A DNA stretch of 64,000 nucleotides from Cloacibacillus porcorum. Lineage in GTDB: Bacteria > Synergistota > Synergistia > Synergistales > Synergistaceae. Both the position numbers and the translations under genes were made by a program. A model generated the notes under the pieces. That model was not told where the DNA came from and did not search any database. It was given only the letters and a program-made list of their open reading frames with translations. Positions 50,795 through 59,928 of this stretch are shown here, one piece after another. The number at the start of each line of letters is the position of its first letter. Position 1 is the first letter of the stretch. The stretch is taken from positions 3,126,219-3,190,218 of the forward strand of contig NZ_CP016757.1 in assembly GCF_001701045.1 (NCBI RefSeq), given 5' to 3'.

Positions 50795-51523
50795 TTAACG
50801 ATTCCCGCCAAGATATGCCTCTTCAACATCTTTATTGTGTAAAAGATCCGAGGAATTTCCCTCCATAATCATCTGCCCCGTTTGGATAACATACGCTCGG
50901 TGCGATAAAAGCAAAGCTTTTCTCGCATTTTGTTCAACAATCAATATTGTCATACCAAGCTGTCTGTTAATCTCGGTCAACTCTTTAAATATCTCGCTGA
51001 TAATAATGGGAGCTAATCCCAAAGATGGCTCATCCAGTAATAGAACTCGAGGTTTCGCCATCAACGCCCTGCCAATTGCCAGCATCTGCTGCTCTCCCCC
51101 CGATAAAGTACCGGCATATTGCGTCTTCCGTTCGTTCAGCCTTGGAAAAAGCTTAAAAACCTTTTCCATTTCTGAGTAAATTTCTTCTCTATTTTTTATG
51201 GGGAAGGCCCCCATATTGAGATTTTCTATCACAGTCAACGGAGCAAAGACTTTTCTGCCCTCGGGGGATAAAGATATACCGGCAGAAACGATATTAAAGC
51301 TCTCTTTAGGGAGTAGTTTTCCATCCAGAAAGACCTCTCCTCCTGCCCTAGGGACAGCTCCCATTATGGCGTTCATAAGAGTTGATTTACCTGCTCCGTT
51401 GGCACCGATTACAGCGACTATCTCACCACTGTAGACGTCCAGATTCACGCCTTTTAACGCTTGGATAGCTCCATAATTAACTGTTAAATTGTTCACGGAA
51501 AGCAGCGAAGCCCTGTTATTCAT
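50795..51523 (-). CDS. Branched-chain-amino-acid-type ABC transporter ATPase (LivF-like)
   Basis: 242 aa ABC ATPase with Walker A (GANGAGKST), signature LSGGEQQMLAIGRAL, Walker B (VLLLDEPSLGLAP) and a switch His in the LSHRAYV part. The short LivF form. It is separated by 2 bp from the LivG-like gene. Because the operon encodes ureide enzymes, the system probably imports allantoin, another ureide or a related amide rather than branched-chain amino acids. Confidence 0.9.
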   Translation of the reverse strand: MNNRASLLSVNNLTVNYGAIQALKGVNLDVYSGEIVAVIGANGAGKSTLMNAIMGAVPRAGGEVFLDGKLLPKESFNIVSAGISLSPEGRKVFAPLTVIENLNMGAFPIKNREEIYSEMEKVFKLFPRLNERKTQYAGTLSGGEQQMLAIGRALMAKPRVLLLDEPSLGLAPIIISEIFKELTEINRQLGMTILIVEQNARKALLLSHRAYVIQTGQMIMEGNSSDLLHNKDVEEAYLGGNR

Positions 51524-51525
51524 TG

Positions 51526-52296
51526 CTAATCGTCCTCTCCTAAATAAGCGACAAGAACATCCTTGTTATTTTGTATCTCGTTGGGAGTACCTTCCGCTAT
51601 TTTTGCACCAAAATTGACACAAATAATATGCGGGCAAATTTTCATAACAAGCTCCATATGATGCTCTATTAACAGTATCGTCAAATTAAAATCCGAATGT
51701 ATTTTGAGTATCAATTGGTTAAGTTGTTCGATTTCTTCCGCATTCATGCCGGCTGCGGGTTCATCTAAAAGAAGTAGTTCTGGCTCAAGGGCGATAGCAC
51801 GTGCCATTTCAAGGCGTCTTTGGAGACCATACGGCAGTGTTCCCGCCTCCTGCATATAACGATCTGCCAGCCCAACCCTGTCCAATAATTCCATACTCCT
51901 TTCCTTGGTAGCCTTTTCCTTATTCTTCCAGCGTCCTAAGTGGCTTACCGCTTCAAAGAAAGAATATTTTTGCTGCTGCTGCATTGCAGTCATCACATTC
52001 TCCAAAACTGACGCATCGTTGAAAAGCCTGAGATTCTGAAATGTCCGCGATATTCCCATTCCAACAATTTGATCCGGCCTAAATCTAAGTAAAGACTTAC
52101 TATTGAAGAAAATATCGCCGGAAGATACTTTATATACACCTGAGATAAGATTAAATATAGTAGTCTTGCCGGCCCCGTTTGGACCGATAATAGCCGTGAG
52201 TTCACCCTTAGCTATTGTCATACTTATGTCTTTTACAGCATGGACTCCACCAAATGATTTGTTGACCTTTTCCAACCTTAGTATCTCTTTATCCAT
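51526..52296 (-). CDS. Branched-chain-amino-acid-type ABC transporter ATPase (LivG-like)
   Basis: 256 aa. Walker A GPNGAGKTTIFNLISG, Q-loop region ISRTFQNLRLF, the LPYGLQRRLEMARAIAL signature and Walker B LLLLDEPAAGMN are typical of LivG. AAGGTGA upstream supports the ATG at 52296 rather than a GTG at 52305. It begins 6 bp downstream of the LivM-like stop codon, showing tight coupling. Confidence 0.9.
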   Translation of the reverse strand: MDKEILRLEKVNKSFGGVHAVKDISMTIAKGELTAIIGPNGAGKTTIFNLISGVYKVSSGDIFFNSKSLLRFRPDQIVGMGISRTFQNLRLFNDASVLENVMTAMQQQQKYSFFEAVSHLGRWKNKEKATKERSMELLDRVGLADRYMQEAGTLPYGLQRRLEMARAIALEPELLLLDEPAAGMNAEEIEQLNQLILKIHSDFNLTILLIEHHMELVMKICPHIICVNFGAKIAEGTPNEIQNNKDVLVAYLGEDD

Positions 52297-52301
52297 ACAA
52301 A

Positions 52302-53177
52302 TCACCTTTTCACCACAGCAAGTTTTCTTTTACCGGTAATAAATTCCTTAATGTATTCTGGGGAGAGTTCGTGCTTGCCCATGATTCCTGAAGGCCTCAG
52401 AACCATTATCAGGACCAACACTATCCCATATACAAGCATGCGATATTTTGACATTGGCCGGAAAAGTTCCGTAACTAAGGTGAGAATAGTGGCCCCCACC
52501 AGGCTTCCGCTCATTGATCCCAATCCGCCAAAAACTACCAATGCTACCAGTTCCGTGGATTTTGCTGAGTCAAACATTATAGGCTGAACAAAAGACATGT
52601 AGCCTGCCATCAAAGCACCTGCTATCCCACAGTAAAACGCCGATATTGCCAGACTCAAAACTCTATAATGAGCTGTGTGAAATCCGAGTAAAGACGAAGC
52701 CTGACTGTCGTCTCTGCAGGCCTTGAAAGCCCTTCCATAATTCCCGCTGATCAGAAAAAACATCGCAACGGCCATAAGAACCAGAAACGATAGAGCCACG
52801 GGTACAGTTGTAAACGCGTCAATTCCAGGATACCCCCGGGCTCCGTTCGTTACGGAACCTCCATTTTCAATCAGAAGCCGGATAGTCTCTCCTAGCCCCA
52901 ACGAAGCGATAGAATAATAATCTCCATCCAGCTTTAATGTTGGTATACCTATCAGCCATCCAACAGCCATTGATAAAATACCGCCGCAAATAACACTGGG
53001 AAACCAATGGATAGAGTATTCAACTGTCATAACCGCCGCAGTATAGGCTCCTATCGCCATATACCCAGCATGCCCTAAAGAGAAAATACCTGTAAACCCT
53101 GTTAGCAGCGAGACTCCCATACCGGCAATACAGTTAATGCACAAAAGAGCAATAATTCCCTCTAGATAACCAGACAT
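52302..53177 (-). CDS. ABC transporter permease (LivM-like)
   Basis: 291 aa with about eight hydrophobic segments. The LivM family pattern is seen in GFTGIFSLGHAGYMAIGAYTAA, LDGDYYSIASLGLGETIRLL, the cytoplasmic coupling loop GRAFKACRDDSQASSLLGFH, and VVFGGLGSMSGSLVGA. It forms the inner-membrane channel with the LivH-like protein, whose gene is 9 bp upstream. Confidence 0.9.
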   Translation of the reverse strand: MSGYLEGIIALLCINCIAGMGVSLLTGFTGIFSLGHAGYMAIGAYTAAVMTVEYSIHWFPSVICGGILSMAVGWLIGIPTLKLDGDYYSIASLGLGETIRLLIENGGSVTNGARGYPGIDAFTTVPVALSFLVLMAVAMFFLISGNYGRAFKACRDDSQASSLLGFHTAHYRVLSLAISAFYCGIAGALMAGYMSFVQPIMFDSAKSTELVALVVFGGLGSMSGSLVGATILTLVTELFRPMSKYRMLVYGIVLVLIMVLRPSGIMGKHELSPEYIKEFITGKRKLAVVKR

Positions 53178-53186
53178 GCCGTTTAC

Positions 53187-54071
53187 CTACACTTTCTCGC
53201 CTATCTGTTTGTTGAAAAAACCTGTAGGTTTAAAGAGAAGGGTTAAAATAAGCATAGAGAATACCAGGATGTCACGGAACTGGCTTGAAATATATGCAGT
53301 GGTGAGCATCTCGGCAAGACCTAATACCAAACTTCCCATTACAGCACCTGGTAAAGAACCCAGTCCCCCAATGACAGCCGCTATAAAAGCCTTTATCGTG
53401 ATCCCTCCCATCTGCGGGTAGAGAGTATATCTCGCGGATAAGAAGATACCGCCAACGGCAGCCAATACGCCAGCAACAAAAAATACTATCGCAATCAATC
53501 TATTTACATTTACCCCCATCAGACCGGCCGTTCTAAGATTATATGCTGCCGCCCTTATAGCCAGCCCCCATTTTGTTTTTATGAGGAAAAGCTGTAATAT
53601 TACTAGGAAAATAGCAGAGATTAACAGCGAGAACAGGTCAAAGTAACTTGCAGTTATGATCCCGCCTAAGTCAAGGCTTCCGCTGGGGAAGATCGCAGGT
53701 AAAGCCCTAAATCTTCCACCGACAGTTACGACAAAAATATTTTCAATAACAATGTTTATACCCATTGAAGCAATCATCAGATATATTGTCCTGGAGGACC
53801 GCTCCCTTATTGGTCTATACGCAAGCCTGTCGGTGAATACAGCCACGACGCCTGCACCAGCCATTGCAGAAACGGCGGCAGTGGTAATATCCATTCCGGC
53901 AGATAGCATCGCATAATAGCAAATGTAACCGCCAACCACTAAGAAACCTCCATGTGCAAAGTTTGAAAAGAGAAGGATCGAATATACCAGGGAATAACCT
54001 ACTGCGATAAGCGCGTATACGGAACCTAAAGATAGACCGTTTAATATCTGGCGAAGCAGTATTTCTATCAT
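53187..54071 (-). CDS. ABC transporter permease (LivH-like)
   Basis: 294 aa membrane protein. QILNGLSLGSVYALIAVGYSLVYSILLFSNFAHGGFLVVGGY at its start, the coupling segment WGLAIRAAAYNLRTAGLMGVNVNR, and IKAFIAAVIGGLGSLPGAVMGS are standard LivH features. It is encoded 34 bp after the amidohydrolase gene and is co-transcribed with it. Confidence 0.9.
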   Translation of the reverse strand: MIEILLRQILNGLSLGSVYALIAVGYSLVYSILLFSNFAHGGFLVVGGYICYYAMLSAGMDITTAAVSAMAGAGVVAVFTDRLAYRPIRERSSRTIYLMIASMGINIVIENIFVVTVGGRFRALPAIFPSGSLDLGGIITASYFDLFSLLISAIFLVILQLFLIKTKWGLAIRAAAYNLRTAGLMGVNVNRLIAIVFFVAGVLAAVGGIFLSARYTLYPQMGGITIKAFIAAVIGGLGSLPGAVMGSLVLGLAEMLTTAYISSQFRDILVFSMLILTLLFKPTGFFNKQIGEKV

Positions 54072-54105
54072 TTTAAACCCTCCATAAAGCAGTGCGGCAA
54101 TATTG

Positions 54106-55749
54106 TTAGATACCTATTGAAGAATCCCCCACAAAAGTGATGCGTCCACCCATAACTGTCAAATCAACTGGAATAGAGGCTATTTCGTTTGGCTTTACCA
54201 GGAACGGATCCTCTTTTAAAATAACCATGTCCCCGTACTTCCCATTTTCCAACGTGCCCTTGGATTTTGATTCGCCGCAAACTGTTGCCGAGCCAAGTGT
54301 GTACATACGAAGTGCTCGATCAACTGACAGGATTTCATTGGGTAACCACCCATTTGCTGGCAATCCATCAATGTTTGTTCTCGTAACGGCAACCTGTATT
54401 CCCCAAAGCGGAGCAAACGGTTCCACCGGGGAATCGCTGCTTCCCCCCAACTCAACTCCGGCATTTAAAAGCGACTTCCATGCATAGCTTACCGCTTCCC
54501 TTTTTTCCCCCACCCTGTCTTTCACCCAGCGCCATTCGCTTGCTACGAAAGGCGCCTGCACATCGGCGTTGACCCCCAACCTTGCCATACGTTTATAAAT
54601 TTCTTGATTTCCTATCTGGCAATGTACTATGCGATGGTTCCATGGATTGACATGTTTTTTCTGCAAAGATTCAATGATATCGAGAACCTTGGCACTCGCT
54701 GCATCTCCGATAGAGTGAATGGCCATTTGTATGTCGCTCATATGAGCGAGGGTCATCATTTCTAAAAGTTCCTCGTCACTATGTACAAAAAGCCCTTTAG
54801 TATCCGGCGCATCGCTATAGCTCTCTATAAGAGCCGCCGTTCTCGACCCCAGAGATCCGTCAACTATAATTTTCAACGGCCCCGTGTAAAATAGTTCTCC
54901 GCCGTCGCCAGTCTTGCGTCCCTGAGCTACAAATGGGCTCAGCATGTCCATATTCCTCAATAGATACTGCTGGCCAATCCGCAGCGAAAGTTCTCCCGTC
55001 GCCGCCAATTTCGAATAGGCGTCATCAAGAAAATCCACATCATTGAGAACCATGATCAAATCATCAGACTGGGCGGACGTCATTCCTGCCGCAGCGCATA
55101 TCTGCGTTATTCTTTTTAAAAGGAATTGCGCCCTTTGGGATGTGATTTTGGGAAGCAGTTTTTTTACCCAACCGTCAAGAGCCTCTCTGCGAACTATTCC
55201 TGTAGGGTTGCCATCAGCGTCTTTATCAACTATGCCACCCTTTATACTAAAATTTCTATCGATTTTCGCAATCTCAAGAGCTTTTGTATTAAGGACACCG
55301 ACAATACCGCAACAACGCTGATAGAGAATCGGCCGGTCTGAACTTATTTTATCTAGATCATACCGACTGGGATAGGCTTTTCCGGGAAATTTCTCTTGAT
55401 CCCAGCCTCTGCCTAGAATCCATTCAGATTGCCTCTGAAGAGTTTGGGCTTCTTTACGGCCAATTTCAATCATTTCCTCTATTGAATTGACATTACCAAG
55501 CCAAGTTTCATCCATAACCTTAGAAGTTTCCATGAGATGGATATGGCTGTCGTAAAACCCTGGGAGCACAGTACGCCCTTTAAGGTCTATTTTTTGTACA
55601 TTGTTATCACAATTTGCCAAAACTTGATTTGTCTGGCCGATCGAAACTATTTTTCCTCCATCTATGAGTATTGCCTCTGCCTGTCTAAAATCTACAAATG
55701 GTCTGATTTTTGCATTAAAAAACGCGACTTTATTTTTACTAACAGCCAT
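54106..55749 (-). CDS. YtcJ-like amidohydrolase (amidohydrolase_3 family)
   Basis: 547 aa. PGFYDSHIHLMETSK gives the metal His pair; GRGWDQEKFP, MAIHSIGDAA, HRIVHCQIG and the Asp in ELGGSSDSPVEPF are the other family landmarks, with KYGDMVILKEDPF in the C-terminal beta part. Members include N-substituted formamide deformylases and many of unknown substrate. Located between the binding-protein and permease genes of the ureide transporter, it may act on the imported compound. There is no signal peptide, so it is cytosolic. GAGGTGG before the ATG at 55749 supports the start. Confidence 0.82.
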   Translation of the reverse strand: MAVSKNKVAFFNAKIRPFVDFRQAEAILIDGGKIVSIGQTNQVLANCDNNVQKIDLKGRTVLPGFYDSHIHLMETSKVMDETWLGNVNSIEEMIEIGRKEAQTLQRQSEWILGRGWDQEKFPGKAYPSRYDLDKISSDRPILYQRCCGIVGVLNTKALEIAKIDRNFSIKGGIVDKDADGNPTGIVRREALDGWVKKLLPKITSQRAQFLLKRITQICAAAGMTSAQSDDLIMVLNDVDFLDDAYSKLAATGELSLRIGQQYLLRNMDMLSPFVAQGRKTGDGGELFYTGPLKIIVDGSLGSRTAALIESYSDAPDTKGLFVHSDEELLEMMTLAHMSDIQMAIHSIGDAASAKVLDIIESLQKKHVNPWNHRIVHCQIGNQEIYKRMARLGVNADVQAPFVASEWRWVKDRVGEKREAVSYAWKSLLNAGVELGGSSDSPVEPFAPLWGIQVAVTRTNIDGLPANGWLPNEILSVDRALRMYTLGSATVCGESKSKGTLENGKYGDMVILKEDPFLVKPNEIASIPVDLTVMGGRITFVGDSSIGI

Positions 55750-55814
55750 AATATCCACCTCACAAAACTATTTCTCTATTAGACCAATTAAACTCATCTG
55801 TGCGATAGTCTTTC

Positions 55815-56960
55815 TTATTTAACAGTCCACGTCTCCACGTAATACATTTTTCCTGAGCGGAACTGCTGGATTACTAGTGGCTTCGCTAAAGGATCGTGTG
55901 TGGCGGGGTCCATCGTAAGATTGAAGTGAGCAAGCTGGAGGTTTTTTGTACTTTCAAGAGCGTTCTTTATGCTCTCTCCATCGTATTTTCCAGCCCTTTT
56001 AAGAGCATCTGAAATTGCATACATTATGTCATACGCCATGACTACGCTAGTGTATTCAGCCTCTTTGGCGCCAAATTTTTTCTCATATTTGGCCAAAACA
56101 GCCTGGACATTCTTATCTTCCAAATCCATATTGCTAGACCAATAGCTATCATTCATCGTATCGCCGGCTATTTCGTACATTGTCATGCTAAAACCATCGC
56201 CACCTAATAGCGCCGGTTTCCAGCCAAGTTCTGCCGCCTGCTTTACCATCAACCCCATTTCCTTATACATCGAAGGCATCACGAGGGCTCCGGCACCTGT
56301 AGCCTTGGCCTTTGTCAACTGTGCCCGGAAGTCGACATCCCCTGATCTGTAGCCGTACGAAAATACCTTTCCGCCAAGTTGGGTGTAGCGTTCGACGAAA
56401 AATTGTTTTACGCCCTCTGAAGATTCACTGCCGACATCGTGCAACAATGCTGCCGTCTTAACCCCCAGTTTTTTGAAAAGATAGTCAGCCATAACAGTAC
56501 CGTGCCACGGATCCGTTGCACATAGCCTAAATACATAAGGGCGGACTTTTTTCTTTTTAACGTCAAAAGTTGCTGCTGGATTGGAGGCAAAGGGAGAGAC
56601 AAGCGGCACGCGGGCCTTTTCAAGTATTGGAGCCAATGCCATCACCATTCCGCTGCTATTCGCTCCTCCGATGACCTGTATTCCCTCGTCGATCAAGCGG
56701 CGGGCGGATACGATGACATCTTCTTGTCTTCCTCTATCGTCATAAACAATAAGCTCCAGCTGTTTACCATTGACACCACCCGCAGCATTGATTTCATCTA
56801 TTGCAACTTCGGCACCTCTTACTTGTTCTTGTCCAAAAGTTGAGCCCTCTCCAGTTAAGGAGGCTAAAAATCCAATCTTAATAGTATCTGCTGCCATTGC
56901 TGAAGATACGAAAATCAAAACGAGGCTTAATGTTACCAACATTCTTTTTATTGTTTTCAC
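55815..56960 (-). CDS. ABC transporter substrate-binding protein (LivK-like)
   Basis: 381 aa periplasmic binding protein. Signal peptide (RMLVTLSLVLIFVSSAMA), then IKIGFLASLTGEGSTFGQEQVRGAEVAIDEINAAGGVNGKQLEL, QVIGGANSSGMVMALAPI, RLCATDPWHGTVMADY and a C-terminal MYYVETWTVK, all typical of type I periplasmic-binding folds of the Liv group. The GTG at 56960 is preferred: GGAGGAG lies 6 bases before it and the longer ATG reading overlaps that site. First gene of the leftward ureide operon. Confidence 0.9.
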   Translation of the reverse strand: MKTIKRMLVTLSLVLIFVSSAMAADTIKIGFLASLTGEGSTFGQEQVRGAEVAIDEINAAGGVNGKQLELIVYDDRGRQEDVIVSARRLIDEGIQVIGGANSSGMVMALAPILEKARVPLVSPFASNPAATFDVKKKKVRPYVFRLCATDPWHGTVMADYLFKKLGVKTAALLHDVGSESSEGVKQFFVERYTQLGGKVFSYGYRSGDVDFRAQLTKAKATGAGALVMPSMYKEMGLMVKQAAELGWKPALLGGDGFSMTMYEIAGDTMNDSYWSSNMDLEDKNVQAVLAKYEKKFGAKEAEYTSVVMAYDIMYAISDALKRAGKYDGESIKNALESTKNLQLAHFNLTMDPATHDPLAKPLVIQQFRSGKMYYVETWTVK

Positions 56961-57403
56961 ACAAATCTCCTCCATTTTTAGCTAATGTTATCGGATAACC
57001 AATAGGCTATCTTTCCTGGATAAACAACATCATTTTGCGCAACCAGCTCCGGGACACCAAATTACAACATAAGGGTATCAAGAAAATATATGCCGTTATT
57101 CCTCCTTTCCGCTGGACGAGAATGATTGTAGCCAAATCACAACAAACCGTTGAGCCATCACCAATATATGTCTTTCTCAATACTAATAAAGACAGGATCC
57201 TCTTAATCAAAAGCCTGAAACCAAGTTGCACTGTAATCACTTCGTGTTACTAAAATATATAATGGTATATCTATTTTGTCATCGGAAAGTAGAGACAAAA
57301 GTGGATAATAAATATATCCTAATTAGACAAAAAATAACTCTTTAAAATTTCATTTTTGTTATAATATCATTAGTTTTATAACGGTATAAAGAGGAGGATC
57401 ACA
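56961..57403. promoter_or_regulatory. Divergent control region between ureide operon and pucR-type gene
   Basis: 443 bp, AT-rich, without a supported gene. A TATAAT at 57360-57365 is well placed for the rightward regulator gene. The leftward operon promoter must also lie here but no clear -35/-10 pair was fixed. PucR-type regulator binding sites are expected. Confidence 0.5.
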
Positions 57404-58576
57404 ATGATATGGACGACTGACAAGATGGTAAGTCTGTTGGAAAAGACCGAAATAAGCGATGTTTTACATGAAGCATTTGAAATTTCCGGCAATAGTTTTT
57501 CATACAAAGACAACATCACATTAAAGACTGTCGCCTATTCGGAATCTCAGGAATTTTTAAGTACCGTCAGGTCCTGCCCTTTACACGAAACAGCAAAAAG
57601 ATACAAGGTCCGACAAATAACGGAGAATAGTGTAGTACGCGGATATCTCATTGTTGATAAGACAACTGGTTTATCAGAAGACGGCAGAAATTTGACAGAG
57701 ACGGTACTGCTGGCAATTAAGCTATTGCTAAGACAAACAATAACAAAAAAAACACACGAGGCACGAATCACAAGTAATCTTTTTTCGGAACTAATATCTG
57801 GTAAAATCACAAACCAAGAATCTTTATCAAGCCGTCTGAGATTACTTTCAATAAAATTCCCATGGAACATGGTAGTATTATCCGCCGACATCCAATATGC
57901 CACGAAAAACGAGGAAATCTATATAGAGGAACTTCTGACAAATAAAGTCAATAATTTCTACCCAGATTCATATATCTATCATGATGGGAATCTTTTTTCC
58001 TGCATACTTGCGCTGAAAAGAATACCTTCGCCTAAAACATTAGAAAAAGATATCCTGATGATCGCCGATCAAGTAAACGCAGAAATTTCAAGAAAAGAAA
58101 CACTTCGGAACAATGCAACATATTGGGGATGCGGTAAAGTATATTCTTCATTGCTTTTACTAAAGAAAAGTTATTATGAAGCATCACAATCCGTTCTTTA
58201 TGCGAAAATCTATTCTAATAAAAAAAGTAATATCATATTTTGGACCGACACCGGCGCTTTCAGGTTAATTGGAAGATGCGCCGCATCACAAGATGCTATT
58301 GATTTTCATAATGAAATTTTATCCCATTTTTTGGAACATGAATATCTCATAGAGACACTGGGCGGGTTAGATGCTAATAATTGGAACTTAGCAAACACAG
58401 CTGCCACTCTTACATGCCATTACAATACTATAAAATATCGTTATAAAAAAATCCGTGACATCCTAGCGGAGAACGGATACGATATTGAAAATCATGAAAC
58501 TCGTTTTGACATTGCCATAGCACTAAGACTTTATAAAATTTACATAGAAAGAGGGTTTCCCAATGAGAAAAAATAA
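57404..58576 (+). CDS. PucR/CdaR-type transcriptional regulator
   Basis: 390 aa. The C-terminal PucR-type helix-turn-helix is clear (LANTAATLTCHYNTIKYRYKKIRDIL, then FDIAIALRLYKI). The middle holds a GGDEF-like CdaR segment (WGCGKVYSSLLLLKKSYYEASQSVLYA). The N-terminus has no well-known sensor motif. GAGGAGGATC precedes the ATG. PucR-type proteins activate purine and ureide catabolism, so it probably controls the divergent operon. It overlaps the next gene by 14 bp, so both are made together. Confidence 0.87.
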   Translation: MIWTTDKMVSLLEKTEISDVLHEAFEISGNSFSYKDNITLKTVAYSESQEFLSTVRSCPLHETAKRYKVRQITENSVVRGYLIVDKTTGLSEDGRNLTETVLLAIKLLLRQTITKKTHEARITSNLFSELISGKITNQESLSSRLRLLSIKFPWNMVVLSADIQYATKNEEIYIEELLTNKVNNFYPDSYIYHDGNLFSCILALKRIPSPKTLEKDILMIADQVNAEISRKETLRNNATYWGCGKVYSSLLLLKKSYYEASQSVLYAKIYSNKKSNIIFWTDTGAFRLIGRCAASQDAIDFHNEILSHFLEHEYLIETLGGLDANNWNLANTAATLTCHYNTIKYRYKKIRDILAENGYDIENHETRFDIAIALRLYKIYIERGFPNEKK

Positions 58577-59735
58577 AGAAACTATACCCTCTGCGGAAAG
58601 TGCGCTTGCCATTTTGCAGCAGCTTATAAGGATACGTACAAACCATACAGAGGGGTACGAAATGGATGCGGTAAAATATATATCTTCCATCCTTCCGCAT
58701 AAAACAGAGTTGTCTATTATCGATCACGGTAACAATAGAGGATCTATGATCGTTGAAGTAAAAGGGCGGATACCAGATAAAAAAATTGCTATATTTAGTT
58801 ACTTAGACACCGTAAAAAACATTGGCATAAACCGTTGGGAACACCCTCCCTTCTCTGCTGATTACGTAAATGGCGTGGTCCATGGAAAGGGCGCGGCAAA
58901 TATGAAAGGCGGGGTTACCTCGGCAATATTAGCAATGATGACGCTCAGTAAAACCTCTCCACCGCCACTGTCCGTGCTGGCATGTTTCACTGCTGACGGC
59001 ACCGGTGACGGGTTGGGAGCCATTGAAATAACTGAAAAAGGCTATCTTAAAGGAGTCGTTGAAGCAATATTCACCAATGCAACGAAAGAAAAAATTGGCA
59101 TATCGCAAAAAGGAGCCCTTTGGACAAAAGTGGAAGTGACTGGCACAACAAGTTATTCGGCTTCCCCGTCAAGCGGAACAAATGCAGTCGAAGCCCTCAT
59201 TTTATTCTGTCAACATCTACGTAAGGCTGTAGTAGGCCAAAAAAATAGAAAACATCTTTTGCTTGGATTGCCAAGCTGTACTATCACTCAATTTAACAGC
59301 GGGGAAGGTGAAGTCAATCAGATCCCTCCATATGCAGTTGCCACGATTGATATTAGATTTATGCCGTATCAGGATCCGGAATCTATTATAAGCTTACATA
59401 ACGAAATTGCAGGAGAGTTATCTAAAACCTATGGCGGCATTAATGTAAAAATAGAAGTTCTCAAAATACAAAACAGCGTCTATATACCGGAAAATTCTAC
59501 CATGGTAAAAAGATTTTCGAATACTTTATTATCAATGAATAAAAAAAGCGTCCTCACGGGGTTGAATATTTTTGGAGATGCCGCACATGTTATCCCACGA
59601 ACCGGCGTACCATTTTTAATATACGGCCCGGGTGAATATTCTTCCGCAATCAATGAGAAAGTTTCTCTTAAATCTGTAATTTCTGTCGCAAATGTGCTTG
59701 TAAAGTATATTCAATCATACGATACCAATTTTTAG
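58563..59735 (+). CDS. M20-family protein with all metal-ligand positions replaced (likely pseudoenzyme)
   Basis: 390 aa with clear M20 (ArgE/DapE-like) backbone and dimerisation domain: GKGAANMKGGVTSAILA, SQKGALWTKVEVTGTTSYSASPSSGTNAVEA, INQIPPYAVATIDIRFMP. Where active relatives have ligands this protein differs: GHxDxV reads SYLDTV (His to Tyr), ADMKGG reads ANMKGG (Asp to Asn), the DEE pair reads DGT, the EPT Glu reads NAT, and the dimer-domain His reads Tyr. The frame is intact over its whole length, so this is not simple decay. Linked by overlap to the PucR-type gene, it may bind a ureide as sensor partner. Confidence 0.78.
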   Translation: MRKNKETIPSAESALAILQQLIRIRTNHTEGYEMDAVKYISSILPHKTELSIIDHGNNRGSMIVEVKGRIPDKKIAIFSYLDTVKNIGINRWEHPPFSADYVNGVVHGKGAANMKGGVTSAILAMMTLSKTSPPPLSVLACFTADGTGDGLGAIEITEKGYLKGVVEAIFTNATKEKIGISQKGALWTKVEVTGTTSYSASPSSGTNAVEALILFCQHLRKAVVGQKNRKHLLLGLPSCTITQFNSGEGEVNQIPPYAVATIDIRFMPYQDPESIISLHNEIAGELSKTYGGINVKIEVLKIQNSVYIPENSTMVKRFSNTLLSMNKKSVLTGLNIFGDAAHVIPRTGVPFLIYGPGEYSSAINEKVSLKSVISVANVLVKYIQSYDTNF

Positions 59736-59928
59736 CATTGTAGCAGCGTCGTATTTTTAACATGTGATGTATATTATGCAGATAAGATAACCGTTTTAAG
59801 TAAATGTAGTCTCCGTCCCAACATTGCCGTGGGGGGGGGTTATGCTTAAAATTCACACATTTTTAGTGTATCCTTAGATTAAGGGAAGTATTTTAGTAAA
59901 TATGAAATCTATATACGGAGGTCTAACG
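59736..59928. other. Intergenic region with G9 tract
   Basis: 193 bp at the right edge of the AT-richer ureide region. It contains nine consecutive G at 59831-59839 about 90 bp before the macroglobulin-like gene. No gene was seen. Confidence 0.5.
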
